NCBI GenBank assembly: GCA_965225705.1
Contig: OZ245325.1
Coordinates: 186,001-250,000 of the forward strand
Length of the DNA stretch: 64,000 nt
Source of the DNA: G965225705 sp965225705
Lineage (GTDB): Bacteria > Pseudomonadota > Alphaproteobacteria > Caulobacterales > Maricaulaceae
Direction: 5' to 3'
The notes below the pieces were generated by a model. That model was not told the origin of the DNA. It made no database searches and saw only the letters and a list, made by a program, of their open reading frames with translations. The position numbers and the translations under genes were made by a program. Each line of letters opens with the position of its first letter. Within the stretch, counting starts at the first letter, position 1. Positions 33,879 to 42,327 of this stretch are shown here, piece by piece.

Positions 33879-34652
33879 CTATGAGGCATAAGGGAGCATA
33901 ATATCCCCCGCCTGTATTGTTTTTTTTCTTCCTCCCGCAGAGCAGACAATCAGGGCTCCTGTGTGGTCTATGGTTTCTATCACGGCCTCAAGCTCTCCCC
34001 CCGCCCCTAAATGGAGAACAGCTTTTTGTCCTAAGCCATAAGCGCGATCAAGCCAGGCTTTACGCAAAGGCTCAAAACCATCCCTCTCCCAGCATATCCG
34101 CCAGTACTCAAATGCCGGAATAAGCCTGTCCAGCGCAGGGCCAGGTGAAGGGGGTGTTGTATGAGGCGGGCGCAGGTATTCCCCTATATGGGTTGCCTGA
34201 AGGACAGAGCCCTTTCTTTCTTCCTCTCCTCTCGTCAAATAGGGAGGGTGTGCACACAAATTAAGCCCTATTCCTATCGCACACCAGGTATTTTCCTGCC
34301 CAAAATTCCCTGAATCCAGCAAAACACCTGCAACTTTCTTCCCCTGAATGAGAACATCATTGGGCCATTTTAAACAGGCAAGACCAGGTTGTATATAATG
34401 ATCGACCAGATCAAGCACCGCAAGACCTGCGGCAAAACCCAGCTGAGCAAGATGAGCTGCCGGAGCGTTGAAACTGTAAAGCCCTGTTGTGGTCAGATTA
34501 CCTGTAAGACTTGTCCAGGAGCGCCCCTGACGTCCACGACCTGAGGTTTGTCTGTCTGCCCTTATCCATAAAGGCCCTCTCTCCCCGGAAGCGACAAGAC
34601 GTTTTGCTTCCTCATTTGTAGAATCGAGGTCTTCATAATGTAAAACGCGCAA
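33879..34652 (-). CDS. birA: Biotin--[acetyl-CoA-carboxylase] ligase (no DNA-binding domain)
   Basis: Attaches biotin to carboxylase carrier proteins. Core motifs are DSTNEEAKRL, RQTSGRGRQGRSW and the substrate-binding KWPNDVLIQGKKVAGVLLD. There is no N-terminal helix-turn-helix, so it is group I and not a repressor. The frame is open up to an ATG at 34769, which would overlap nuoN by 64 bases. I prefer the TTG at 34652: GAGGA lies seven bases before it, it clears the nuoN stop, and it yields an N-terminus (RVLHYEDLDSTNEEA) at the family-typical place. The resulting length is 257 residues. Confidence 0.9.
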   Translation of the reverse strand: MRVLHYEDLDSTNEEAKRLVASGERGPLWIRADRQTSGRGRQGRSWTSLTGNLTTTGLYSFNAPAAHLAQLGFAAGLAVLDLVDHYIQPGLACLKWPNDVLIQGKKVAGVLLDSGNFGQENTWCAIGIGLNLCAHPPYLTRGEEERKGSVLQATHIGEYLRPPHTTPPSPGPALDRLIPAFEYWRICWERDGFEPLRKAWLDRAYGLGQKAVLHLGAGGELEAVIETIDHTGALIVCSAGGRKKTIQAGDIMLPYAS

Positions 34653-34705
34653 AAAAATTTCCTCTATACCATACAGAGACACTGTCTTCCGGGGAAGAAC
34701 ACGCC

Positions 34706-36157
34706 CTAAAAAAGAGAACGACTTGCCACCATAACCCAGTTTCCTGCCATGCCGACCAGAGGAGGCCACAGGAAAAATAAGAGCACAAACAGGGAGGATA
34801 TCATAAGACCAAAACGCAAACTCAAAGCCGGCGCTATAAAAGCCGGAGCAGGTTTATCAAACCACATGATTTTGATGATATGCAAATAATAAAACGCACT
34901 AAGAACACTTGCCAGCATAGCGGACAGAACAAGGGACCATAATCCCGCCTTAACAGCAGGAAGGAAAGCAGAGATTTTTCCAAAAAACCCTGCAAAAGGA
35001 GGCAGACCCGCCATAGACAGCAAAAACAGGGTCAAAGCCAGAGAAAGCCCGGGATGCGTACGGGATAGGCCCGCAAGGTCATCAAGATTCTCAACCATGC
35101 CATCCTTGCGTCGCATAGCAAGGATAAGGCTGAAAACACCCAAAACCGTGATGAGGTAAATCGTCATAAAGATCAGAACACCTCTCACACCTTCCTGTGT
35201 TCCCGAAGCAAGGGCCACCAGAGCATACCCCATATTCGTGATGGAAGAATACGCCATCAAACGCTTAATATTGCTTTGCATCAGGGCCCCAAAAGCCCCA
35301 ATGAACATAGAAAGGAGAGAGATGACAATGATAATTTGACGCCAAACCTCTGGCAAATCTCCAAAAGGTCCCATAAGCAAACGGACAATCAAAGCCATGG
35401 CTGCAAATTTAGGGGCAGCCGCGAAAAAAGCGGTGACCGGTGTTGGAGCCCCCTCATACACATCTGGTGTCCACATGTGAAAAGGGGCTGCAGAAATTTT
35501 AAAGGCAAGGCCTGAAAGAATAAAAATCAGCCCAATAATGGCCCCTATCGGGGCCTCTGAACCCAAAGCCTCACCAAGGGCAGAAAAGCCTGTAGCCCCT
35601 GTAAATCCATAGATAAGAGACAGACCATACAGCAAAAGACCTGAAGACAAAGCGCCCAGAACAAAATATTTCAACCCTGCCTCTGAAGCACGCTCTGATT
35701 TGCGGTTAAAGGCAGCCAGAACATAAAGAGCAAGGCTTTGCAGTTCAATTCCCATATAAAGGCTCAGCAAATCATGAGCTGAGACTATGATACTCATACC
35801 CAAAACAGCCAAAAGGACCAAAATGGGGTATTCAAAATGATCAAGCTTTTCACGTTTGAGATAGGCATGTGAAAGAAGAAGGGCTGCCGCTGAAGAGAGA
35901 AAAATAATAATTTTCGTGTAAACAGCAAAATAGTCATTCACAAGAGCACCCTGAAAAGCTATGCCCTGTTTCCCTGGAAGGTAAAAGCCTGCCAGAAGAG
36001 CTGCACCTGTAAGGGCGATGACAGAAAGTGTGTAAACCCATTTTGACAGAGCCTCTTTCTTCCATGCTCCCAAAACAAGCAGGATAAGAAGGGACACTGT
36101 CAAAGCAAGCTCCGGAGCCAGGCGGAGAAGATTAGTTTTCATCATGATATCCATCAT
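34706..36157 (-). CDS. nuoN: NADH-quinone oxidoreductase subunit N
   Basis: Antiporter-like membrane subunit of Complex I, 483 residues with about 14 predicted helices. It shows the family segments ALYVLAAFNRKSERASEAGLKYFVLGA and KISAAPFHMWTPDVYEGAPTPVTAFFA, including the lysine and glutamate residues of the proton path. It is the last nuo gene, six bases after nuoM, and is followed by birA. Confidence 0.96.
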   Translation of the reverse strand: MMDIMMKTNLLRLAPELALTVSLLILLVLGAWKKEALSKWVYTLSVIALTGAALLAGFYLPGKQGIAFQGALVNDYFAVYTKIIIFLSSAAALLLSHAYLKREKLDHFEYPILVLLAVLGMSIIVSAHDLLSLYMGIELQSLALYVLAAFNRKSERASEAGLKYFVLGALSSGLLLYGLSLIYGFTGATGFSALGEALGSEAPIGAIIGLIFILSGLAFKISAAPFHMWTPDVYEGAPTPVTAFFAAAPKFAAMALIVRLLMGPFGDLPEVWRQIIIVISLLSMFIGAFGALMQSNIKRLMAYSSITNMGYALVALASGTQEGVRGVLIFMTIYLITVLGVFSLILAMRRKDGMVENLDDLAGLSRTHPGLSLALTLFLLSMAGLPPFAGFFGKISAFLPAVKAGLWSLVLSAMLASVLSAFYYLHIIKIMWFDKPAPAFIAPALSLRFGLMISSLFVLLFFLWPPLVGMAGNWVMVASRSLF

Positions 36158-36163
36158 CTCTCC

Positions 36164-37696
36164 TCATGGTGCTATGGCGGCAAGCTTGGCCGCATAATCA
36201 GACAAAAGTGCCTCAACAGAAGCGCGTGTGACATCCGTCATCAGGGACGGATAAAATCCTAAGAGAAGAACCCCTGAGAGAAGAGGCAGGAAGATAAGAA
36301 CCTCACGGGGCACAACATCACCAATGTCCTGAAGTTTTGGGTTTTCAAGCGGACCATAGGCCACTTTACGATACAGTGTCAGGGCATAAAGAGCGGACAG
36401 CACCATACCAAGGGCTGCACCTGCCGCGGCCCATGTGCTGACCCCATATGCTCCTGTCATGGTCAGGATTTCTCCGACAAATCCACTCGTCCCTGGCAGT
36501 CCCACATTGGCCATCGTAAACAGGAGGAATATCGCCGCATAAAGCGGCATGCGTGTTGCCAGCCCCCCATAAAACGCAATTTCACGCGTGTGCATGCGGT
36601 CATAGACAACACCAACGCATAAAAACAAAGCCCCGGAAATCAGACCATGAGAAATCATCTGGAACAAAGCCCCCTGCACACCCTGTAACGTTCCGGAAAA
36701 AATACCAAGGGTGACAAAGCCCATATGCGCAACAGAAGAATAGGCGATTAATTTCTTCATATCCTTTTGTCGAAAAGCCACAAGAGAGGCATAAATAATG
36801 GCTATCACGCTTAAGGCCAGAACCAGAGGCGTAAAAGCCCGGCTGGCCTCAGGGAAGAAGGGCAGAGAAAAACGGAGAAAACCATACCCTCCCATTTTGA
36901 GAAGAATACCTGCAAGAACGACAGAGCCTGCTGTTGGAGCCTCCACATGGGCATCCGGCAACCAGGTATGCACGGGCCACATGGGAAGTTTGACCGCGAA
37001 AGACGCAAAAAAGGCAAGCCAGAGCCAGGTTTGGACCCCTGCTGGAAAATTGACCTCCTGTGCCAGGGTACGAATATCCATGGTCGGGGTCCCTAAAACC
37101 TCCCCCGCATAAAAATAAATCCACAGAATCGCAACCAGCATAAGAAGGGAGCCAAGAAACGTATAAAGAAAAAATTTAAAGGCCGCATAAACGCGTCGCT
37201 CTCCCCCCCAAATGCCAATAATAAGAAACATGGGGATAAGAACAGCTTCAAAGAAAACATAAAACAAAACAAGATCAAGGGCACAAAAAACGCCCAGCAT
37301 CAGCGTCTCTAAAACAAGAAAGGCTATCATATAATCGATGACGCGTTTTGTCACAGATGTCCAGCTTGCGAGAATGCAAAGAGGAGTGAGAAAAGCTGTT
37401 AAAAGAACAAAAAGAATGGAAATGCCATCCACACCCACACGATAGGAAATACCCCCGGGGAGCCAGGCGGCCTCTTCCAGAAACTGATATCCAGCCTCAT
37501 CAGGGTTAAAACCAGAAATAAGAACCAGAGACAGGACAAGCGTAAACAGGCTGGCCCACAAAGCCACAGCAGGGGCCCTTTTTTCAAGAACATCAACAGA
37601 ATCTGCGCGGACAAAAGCCCTGAACAAAAATAAAAGCAGGGCCCCGAGAGAAGGGGTAAAAATAAGCGCTGTCAGAATGGGAATTCCCTGAAACAT
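36164..37696 (-). CDS. nuoM: NADH-quinone oxidoreductase subunit M
   Basis: Antiporter-like proton-pumping subunit, 510 residues. Landmarks are FYVFFEAVLIPMFLIIGIWGG, with the key glutamate, and KLPMWPVHTWLPDAHVEAPT, followed by GSVVLAGILLKMGGYG. It starts immediately at the nuoL stop with no spacer, consistent with coupled translation. Confidence 0.96.
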   Translation of the reverse strand: MFQGIPILTALIFTPSLGALLLFLFRAFVRADSVDVLEKRAPAVALWASLFTLVLSLVLISGFNPDEAGYQFLEEAAWLPGGISYRVGVDGISILFVLLTAFLTPLCILASWTSVTKRVIDYMIAFLVLETLMLGVFCALDLVLFYVFFEAVLIPMFLIIGIWGGERRVYAAFKFFLYTFLGSLLMLVAILWIYFYAGEVLGTPTMDIRTLAQEVNFPAGVQTWLWLAFFASFAVKLPMWPVHTWLPDAHVEAPTAGSVVLAGILLKMGGYGFLRFSLPFFPEASRAFTPLVLALSVIAIIYASLVAFRQKDMKKLIAYSSVAHMGFVTLGIFSGTLQGVQGALFQMISHGLISGALFLCVGVVYDRMHTREIAFYGGLATRMPLYAAIFLLFTMANVGLPGTSGFVGEILTMTGAYGVSTWAAAGAALGMVLSALYALTLYRKVAYGPLENPKLQDIGDVVPREVLIFLPLLSGVLLLGFYPSLMTDVTRASVEALLSDYAAKLAAIAP

Positions 37697-39673
37697 TTAC
37701 CCCGCCCCTCCGCTTGTACGAACCAGCATCCAGCTGACAAAGATCACCACACCCAGCAACATCACAAAAGCATAGTGATAGACATAACCGCTTTGCAATT
37801 TCCTCAAACGACGTGCAACACCCAAACTTAAAGCAGACATACCGTCAGGGCCCAGCCCGTCAATAAGGCGTTTATCACCTGTCTTCCACAAAACATCCCC
37901 CAGACATTTGGTACCACGTACAAAAATGACATGATAAATTTCATCAAAATACCATTTGTTTTTCAGAAAAGCATGCAAAGGTCCACCTGTCTTCGCAATT
38001 TTCGCTGCAAGCCCTTCATGGCGAATATAAAAAGCCCAGGCCAGAAGAAAACCAGATAAGGTCACAATAAAAGGTGCAAGCTTCACCCAAAAGGGAACAT
38101 GGTGCGCAGCTTTAAGAAGTGTTGTTGCAGACTGAGAGAAAAAGAGGGCGCCATTCCAGAAATCCTGCATGCCCTCTCCCCAGAAATCATGATAGAAAAC
38201 AAGACCTGCCAGAACAGCGCCTAAAGCAAGAACTATAAGAGGTATGGTCATCACGGGGGGGGATTCATGAGCATGCTCTAAAACGCCCTGATCCTCACGA
38301 TGTGATCCATGAAACACCATGAACATCAGACGCCAGGAATAAAAAGAGGTTAAAAAAGCCGCAAACAGACCAGAGAGAAAGGCAAAGCTTCCTGCAAAAT
38401 AGCCCTGCTGGCTCGCAGCGAAAGAGGTTTCAATAATGGCGTCTTTGGAGAAAAAGCCCGCAAAACCTATATGGGTTCCTGGAATTCCAACACCTGTCAG
38501 CGCCAGCGTCCCTATCAGCATCATCACCCAGGTTAAGGGAATAACTTTGTAAAGCCCCCCCATGCGGCGCATATCCTGTTCATCGGAAAGTGCATGAATA
38601 ACAGAACCCGCCCCTAAGAATAACAGAGCTTTGAAAAAAGCATGTGTGAACAGGTGAAACATAGCAGCATTATATGCGCCTAACCCTGCGGCAAAAAACA
38701 TATATCCGAGCTGGGAACATGTAGAATAGGCAATCACACGCTTAATATCATTTTGTGCGAGCCCAATGGTGGCAGCAAAGAGAGCCGTTACAGACCCGAT
38801 AATCGTCACAAAAGCTGAAGCATGGGGAGCGTATTGATAAATCTCTGAACACCGGCACACCAAAAACACGCCCGCTGTTACCATGGTCGCCGCATGAATA
38901 AGTGCCGAGACCGGCGTTGGCCCCTCCATAGCATCCGGCAGCCAGACATGAAGAAAAAACTGCGCTGATTTCCCCATAGCGCCCACAAAAAACAAAAAGG
39001 CTATCAGCTCTATAAGGTTGAAGCTCATCCCCAGAAACTGAAATGTCTCAGAAGCTTTATCAGGAACAGCGGCAAAAACAGTGTCAAAAGACACAGACCC
39101 AAAAGTCCAGAACAGGGTCATAATCCCTAAGGCAAGGCCAATATCCCCCACGCGGTTGACAACAAAAGCCTTAATAGAGGCTCTGTTGGCAGAGGGTTTT
39201 TTAAACCAGAAGCCAATGAGGAGATAAGAAGCAAGCCCGACACCTTCCCAGCCAAAGAAAAGCTGAAGAAAATCATCAGCCGTCACCAGGACCAGCATAG
39301 CAAAGGTAAAAAAGGAGAGATACGCAAAAAAACGGCCCCGCCCCGGATCATGGCTCATATATCCCCAGGAATAGATGTGCACAAGGGCCGAAACTGACAT
39401 CACCACCACCATCATCACAGCGCTTAAACTATCAACACGCACACTCCACACAGACTGAAACGCCCCAATATCAAACCAGGGAAAAAGGGTTAAGGTAAAA
39501 GCTTCCCCACCTCCTAAAGCTGTTTGGGCAAAAACCATCCATGACAGAAAAGCAGACATAAGAACACTGAGTGTTGTCACCCAGGGTGCTATGATATGAC
39601 GAGGGTTTTGAAAGCTTATCAGCCCACCCAGAAGAGCCCCAAAGAGAGGAGAAAGAACAAGAAGAACCTGCAT
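37697..39673 (-). CDS. nuoL: NADH-quinone oxidoreductase subunit L
   Basis: The distal antiporter-like subunit of Complex I, 658 residues. FFGWEGVGLASYLLIGFW and FFLHVWLPDAMEGPTPVSALIHAATMVTAGVF are clear, followed by the long C-terminal lateral helix region and final transmembrane segment. It lies five bases downstream of nuoK. Confidence 0.96.
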   Translation of the reverse strand: MQVLLVLSPLFGALLGGLISFQNPRHIIAPWVTTLSVLMSAFLSWMVFAQTALGGGEAFTLTLFPWFDIGAFQSVWSVRVDSLSAVMMVVVMSVSALVHIYSWGYMSHDPGRGRFFAYLSFFTFAMLVLVTADDFLQLFFGWEGVGLASYLLIGFWFKKPSANRASIKAFVVNRVGDIGLALGIMTLFWTFGSVSFDTVFAAVPDKASETFQFLGMSFNLIELIAFLFFVGAMGKSAQFFLHVWLPDAMEGPTPVSALIHAATMVTAGVFLVCRCSEIYQYAPHASAFVTIIGSVTALFAATIGLAQNDIKRVIAYSTCSQLGYMFFAAGLGAYNAAMFHLFTHAFFKALLFLGAGSVIHALSDEQDMRRMGGLYKVIPLTWVMMLIGTLALTGVGIPGTHIGFAGFFSKDAIIETSFAASQQGYFAGSFAFLSGLFAAFLTSFYSWRLMFMVFHGSHREDQGVLEHAHESPPVMTIPLIVLALGAVLAGLVFYHDFWGEGMQDFWNGALFFSQSATTLLKAAHHVPFWVKLAPFIVTLSGFLLAWAFYIRHEGLAAKIAKTGGPLHAFLKNKWYFDEIYHVIFVRGTKCLGDVLWKTGDKRLIDGLGPDGMSALSLGVARRLRKLQSGYVYHYAFVMLLGVVIFVSWMLVRTSGGAG

Positions 39674-39678
39674 ATACC

Positions 39679-39996
39679 CTAGCCTTTCATCCTGTTGACG
39701 CTTTCCACAGCAATATCGCCGCGATTACGAAAATAAACAACCAAAATAGCAAGTCCCACAGCGGCCTCCGCCGCGGCCACCGTTAAGATAAACATAGCAA
39801 AAATCTGCCCTGCCAAATCCCCTAAGAAAACAGAGAAAGCTACAAAATTAATATTAACAGCCAGCAAAATAAGCTCAACAGCCATCAGGAGGACGATAAC
39901 ATTTTTACGGTTGACGAAAATACCAAAGACACCAATGACAAATAAAGCTGACCCGAGGGCCAGATAGTGGCCAAGTGTTATACCTGTTGTCTCCAT
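39679..39996 (-). CDS. nuoK: NADH-quinone oxidoreductase subunit K
   Basis: Small three-helix membrane subunit of 105 residues. The two conserved membrane glutamates are in NVIVLLMAVELILLAVN and AAAEAAVGLAILV. Length and spacing to nuoJ and nuoL are normal. Confidence 0.95.
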   Translation of the reverse strand: METTGITLGHYLALGSALFVIGVFGIFVNRKNVIVLLMAVELILLAVNINFVAFSVFLGDLAGQIFAMFILTVAAAEAAVGLAILVVYFRNRGDIAVESVNRMKG

Positions 39997-40052
39997 GTTT
40001 TCTCCTGCCCTTATCTTCTGACCTGATATGTGTGGCCTGGCATAGTTTTCTC

Positions 40053-40661
40053 CTATAGTCCCCGACCGGGTTCTATATCAACAAGTTCTATACACTCTTC
40101 AGGAGAGCGCTCTGCCTGCCGGCCGGGATCCTGACGCTTAACATGAGGTTTGTGGTGCAGGGTTAAAACAATCGCCCCTATCATCGCGGTCAACAAAATA
40201 AGACCTGCTATTTGAAAGAAGAAAACATAATCTGTATAGAGAACACGGCCAATGGCTTCAATATTGGAAATCTGGTCCGGAACAGGGTGTGCCCGTGCCA
40301 TCTCAGCCGAGCGGGAAAAAACCCAGCTTGCCCCCGTTAAAGCCAGTTCCCCAAGTAAAATAAAAGCCACAAGCCCCCCCAGAGGCAAATAGTTCAGAAA
40401 CCCCTGACGCATAGACGCAAAATCAACATCGAGCATCATCACAACAAACAAAAACAAAACAGCCACAGCGCCAACATAGACAACAATTAACAGCATGGCC
40501 AGAAACTCAGCCCCTATCAGGACAAACAGGCCCGCGGCTGTAAAAAAGGTCAGAATAAGAAATAAAACAGCGTGAACAGGGTTACGCGCAGACACCACCA
40601 TAAGCGCAGAAGCCACCGCAATAAATCCCATAATCCAAAATGCCAGAACTTCGAAATTCAT
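40053..40661 (-). CDS. nuoJ: NADH-quinone oxidoreductase subunit J
   Basis: Five-helix membrane subunit of 202 residues. The conserved segment FLAMLLIVVYVGAVAVLFLFVVMML, which includes the pi-bulge helix, is present. The C-terminal cytoplasmic tail is hydrophilic. It follows nuoI by 69 bases, the largest gap within the operon apart from the nuoE-nuoF gap. Confidence 0.95.
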   Translation of the reverse strand: MNFEVLAFWIMGFIAVASALMVVSARNPVHAVLFLILTFFTAAGLFVLIGAEFLAMLLIVVYVGAVAVLFLFVVMMLDVDFASMRQGFLNYLPLGGLVAFILLGELALTGASWVFSRSAEMARAHPVPDQISNIEAIGRVLYTDYVFFFQIAGLILLTAMIGAIVLTLHHKPHVKRQDPGRQAERSPEECIELVDIEPGRGL

Positions 40662-40730
40662 ACCACTATCCCAGTTTGAGGCCTTTTTATCCTGCCTGAG
40701 GGCACACCCCTCATTTTCTCATATTGTGCC

Positions 40731-41273
40731 TTAGCGATAAGGCGCATCCTTTTCCAGATTACGTGCGATTTCACGCTCCCACCGATCGCCATTATCTAAA
40801 AGCTTATCTTTTTCATAATACAGCTCTTCACGTGTTTCCACAGCAAACTCAAAATTGGGCCCTTCCACAATAGCATCCACAGGACAGGCTTCCTGACAAA
40901 GGCCACAATAAATGCATTTGACCATGTCAATATCATAAACCGTCGTCCGCCGTGAGTCATCTTCACGTGGCTCCGCTTCAATCGTTATAGCCTGAGCAGG
41001 ACATATAGCTTCACAAAGCTTGCACGCAATACAGCGCTCTTCCCCACTGGGATAGCGTCTCAAAGCATGCTGTCCCCGAAAGCGGGGCGAGAGAGGCCCC
41101 TTCTCAAAAGGGTAATTAATCGTGGCCTTACGACGGAAAAAATACCGCATGCCCAGAACAAAAGCGCTGATAAAATCCAAAAGGAAAAAGCTTTTAATAC
41201 GCTTCACCCAGCCTGATTTTTTGCTGTGTTCCAGGGTGTTATGTGAACTCTGCTCGGGATGATGGTTTCTCAT
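40731..41273 (-). CDS. nuoI: NADH-quinone oxidoreductase subunit I
   Basis: Peripheral-arm subunit carrying clusters N6a and N6b. Two complete 4Fe-4S motifs are seen: CIACKLCEAICP and CIYCGLCQEACP. The start is ATG 41273, which has GGAGG eight bases upstream and leaves four bases after nuoH. The in-frame ATG 11 codons earlier would overlap nuoH. From this start the protein is 180 residues, with an N-terminal tail of about 20 polar residues that exceeds the usual beginning. Confidence 0.95.
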   Translation of the reverse strand: MRNHHPEQSSHNTLEHSKKSGWVKRIKSFFLLDFISAFVLGMRYFFRRKATINYPFEKGPLSPRFRGQHALRRYPSGEERCIACKLCEAICPAQAITIEAEPREDDSRRTTVYDIDMVKCIYCGLCQEACPVDAIVEGPNFEFAVETREELYYEKDKLLDNGDRWEREIARNLEKDAPYR

Positions 41274-41277
41274 ATGA

Positions 41278-42327
41278 TTATCCTCCCTGCACCTGAACAG
41301 GTCCAAAACTCACCCAGGCCGCCGTCAGAACAACGGCGAAAAGGGAAAGGGGGAGGAAAACCTTCCACCCCAAACGCATCAGCTGATCATAACGATAGCG
41401 TGGGACAATAGCTTTGACCATGGCAAACAGGAAAAACATGAAAACAGTCTTAAGAGCAAACCAGAAAAACGGAGGAATCCAGGAGAGGAAGCTTACCTCT
41501 ACAGGAGGATACCATCCTCCCAAAAACAGGAGAACGGCCATAGAGCACATCAGAACAATATTGACATACTCCCCTATCATGAAAAGAAGATAAGGTGTTG
41601 AGGAATATTCCACCTGATAACCGGCCACCAGTTCAGACTCCGCTTCCGGCAAATCAAAAGGCGGCCTGTTTGTCTCCGCAAGAGCCGAAATAAAAAAGAT
41701 AACAAACAAAGGAAACATCACAAAAAGCGTGGGAAAGGCAAAGGCGTGCCAGCGCCAGAACCCACCCATCTGGCTGTTTACGATATCAGAAAGGTTAAGA
41801 GAACCCACAAGCAAAAGGACACACACCAGAACAAAACCAATGGACACTTCATAGGAAACCATTTGAGCGGCTGAGCGCAAAGCCCCTAAAAAAGGATATT
41901 TTGAATTGGAAGCCCACCCTCCAATAATAATGCCATAAACACCCAGAGAAGAAATGGCCAGAAGATATAAAATACCAACATTGATATCCGCAATAACCCA
42001 GCCGGGGGCGACAGGCACCACAGCCCAGGCCAGAAAAGCAAGGGTGAGGGTCAGCCAGGGCGCGAAAAGATAAAGAACACGATCCGCCCCGGCAGGAATG
42101 ACAATTTCCTTGAAAACAAATTTGAAAAAGTCTGCAAAAGACTGAAAAAGACCAAAAGGTCCCACAACATTGGGGCCTTTACGCATTTGGACAGCGGCCC
42201 AAACCTTTCTGTCCATCAAAAGAAGGAAGGCCAGAGAGACCAGAATAACAATCATAAAGGCCAGAATTTGACCAAGGCTTGCTGCAACACCCCAGACAGG
42301 GCCCCATTTTTCGATAAATCCACTCAT
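41278..42327 (-). CDS. nuoH: NADH-quinone oxidoreductase subunit H
   Basis: Membrane subunit forming the quinone chamber, 349 residues with eight helices. VWAAVQMRKGPNVVGPFGLFQSFADFFKF and ALAETNRPPFDLPEAESELVAGYQVEYSS are diagnostic. Its ATG overlaps the nuoG stop (ATGA). Confidence 0.96.
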   Translation of the reverse strand: MSGFIEKWGPVWGVAASLGQILAFMIVILVSLAFLLLMDRKVWAAVQMRKGPNVVGPFGLFQSFADFFKFVFKEIVIPAGADRVLYLFAPWLTLTLAFLAWAVVPVAPGWVIADINVGILYLLAISSLGVYGIIIGGWASNSKYPFLGALRSAAQMVSYEVSIGFVLVCVLLLVGSLNLSDIVNSQMGGFWRWHAFAFPTLFVMFPLFVIFFISALAETNRPPFDLPEAESELVAGYQVEYSSTPYLLFMIGEYVNIVLMCSMAVLLFLGGWYPPVEVSFLSWIPPFFWFALKTVFMFFLFAMVKAIVPRYRYDQLMRLGWKVFLPLSLFAVVLTAAWVSFGPVQVQGG

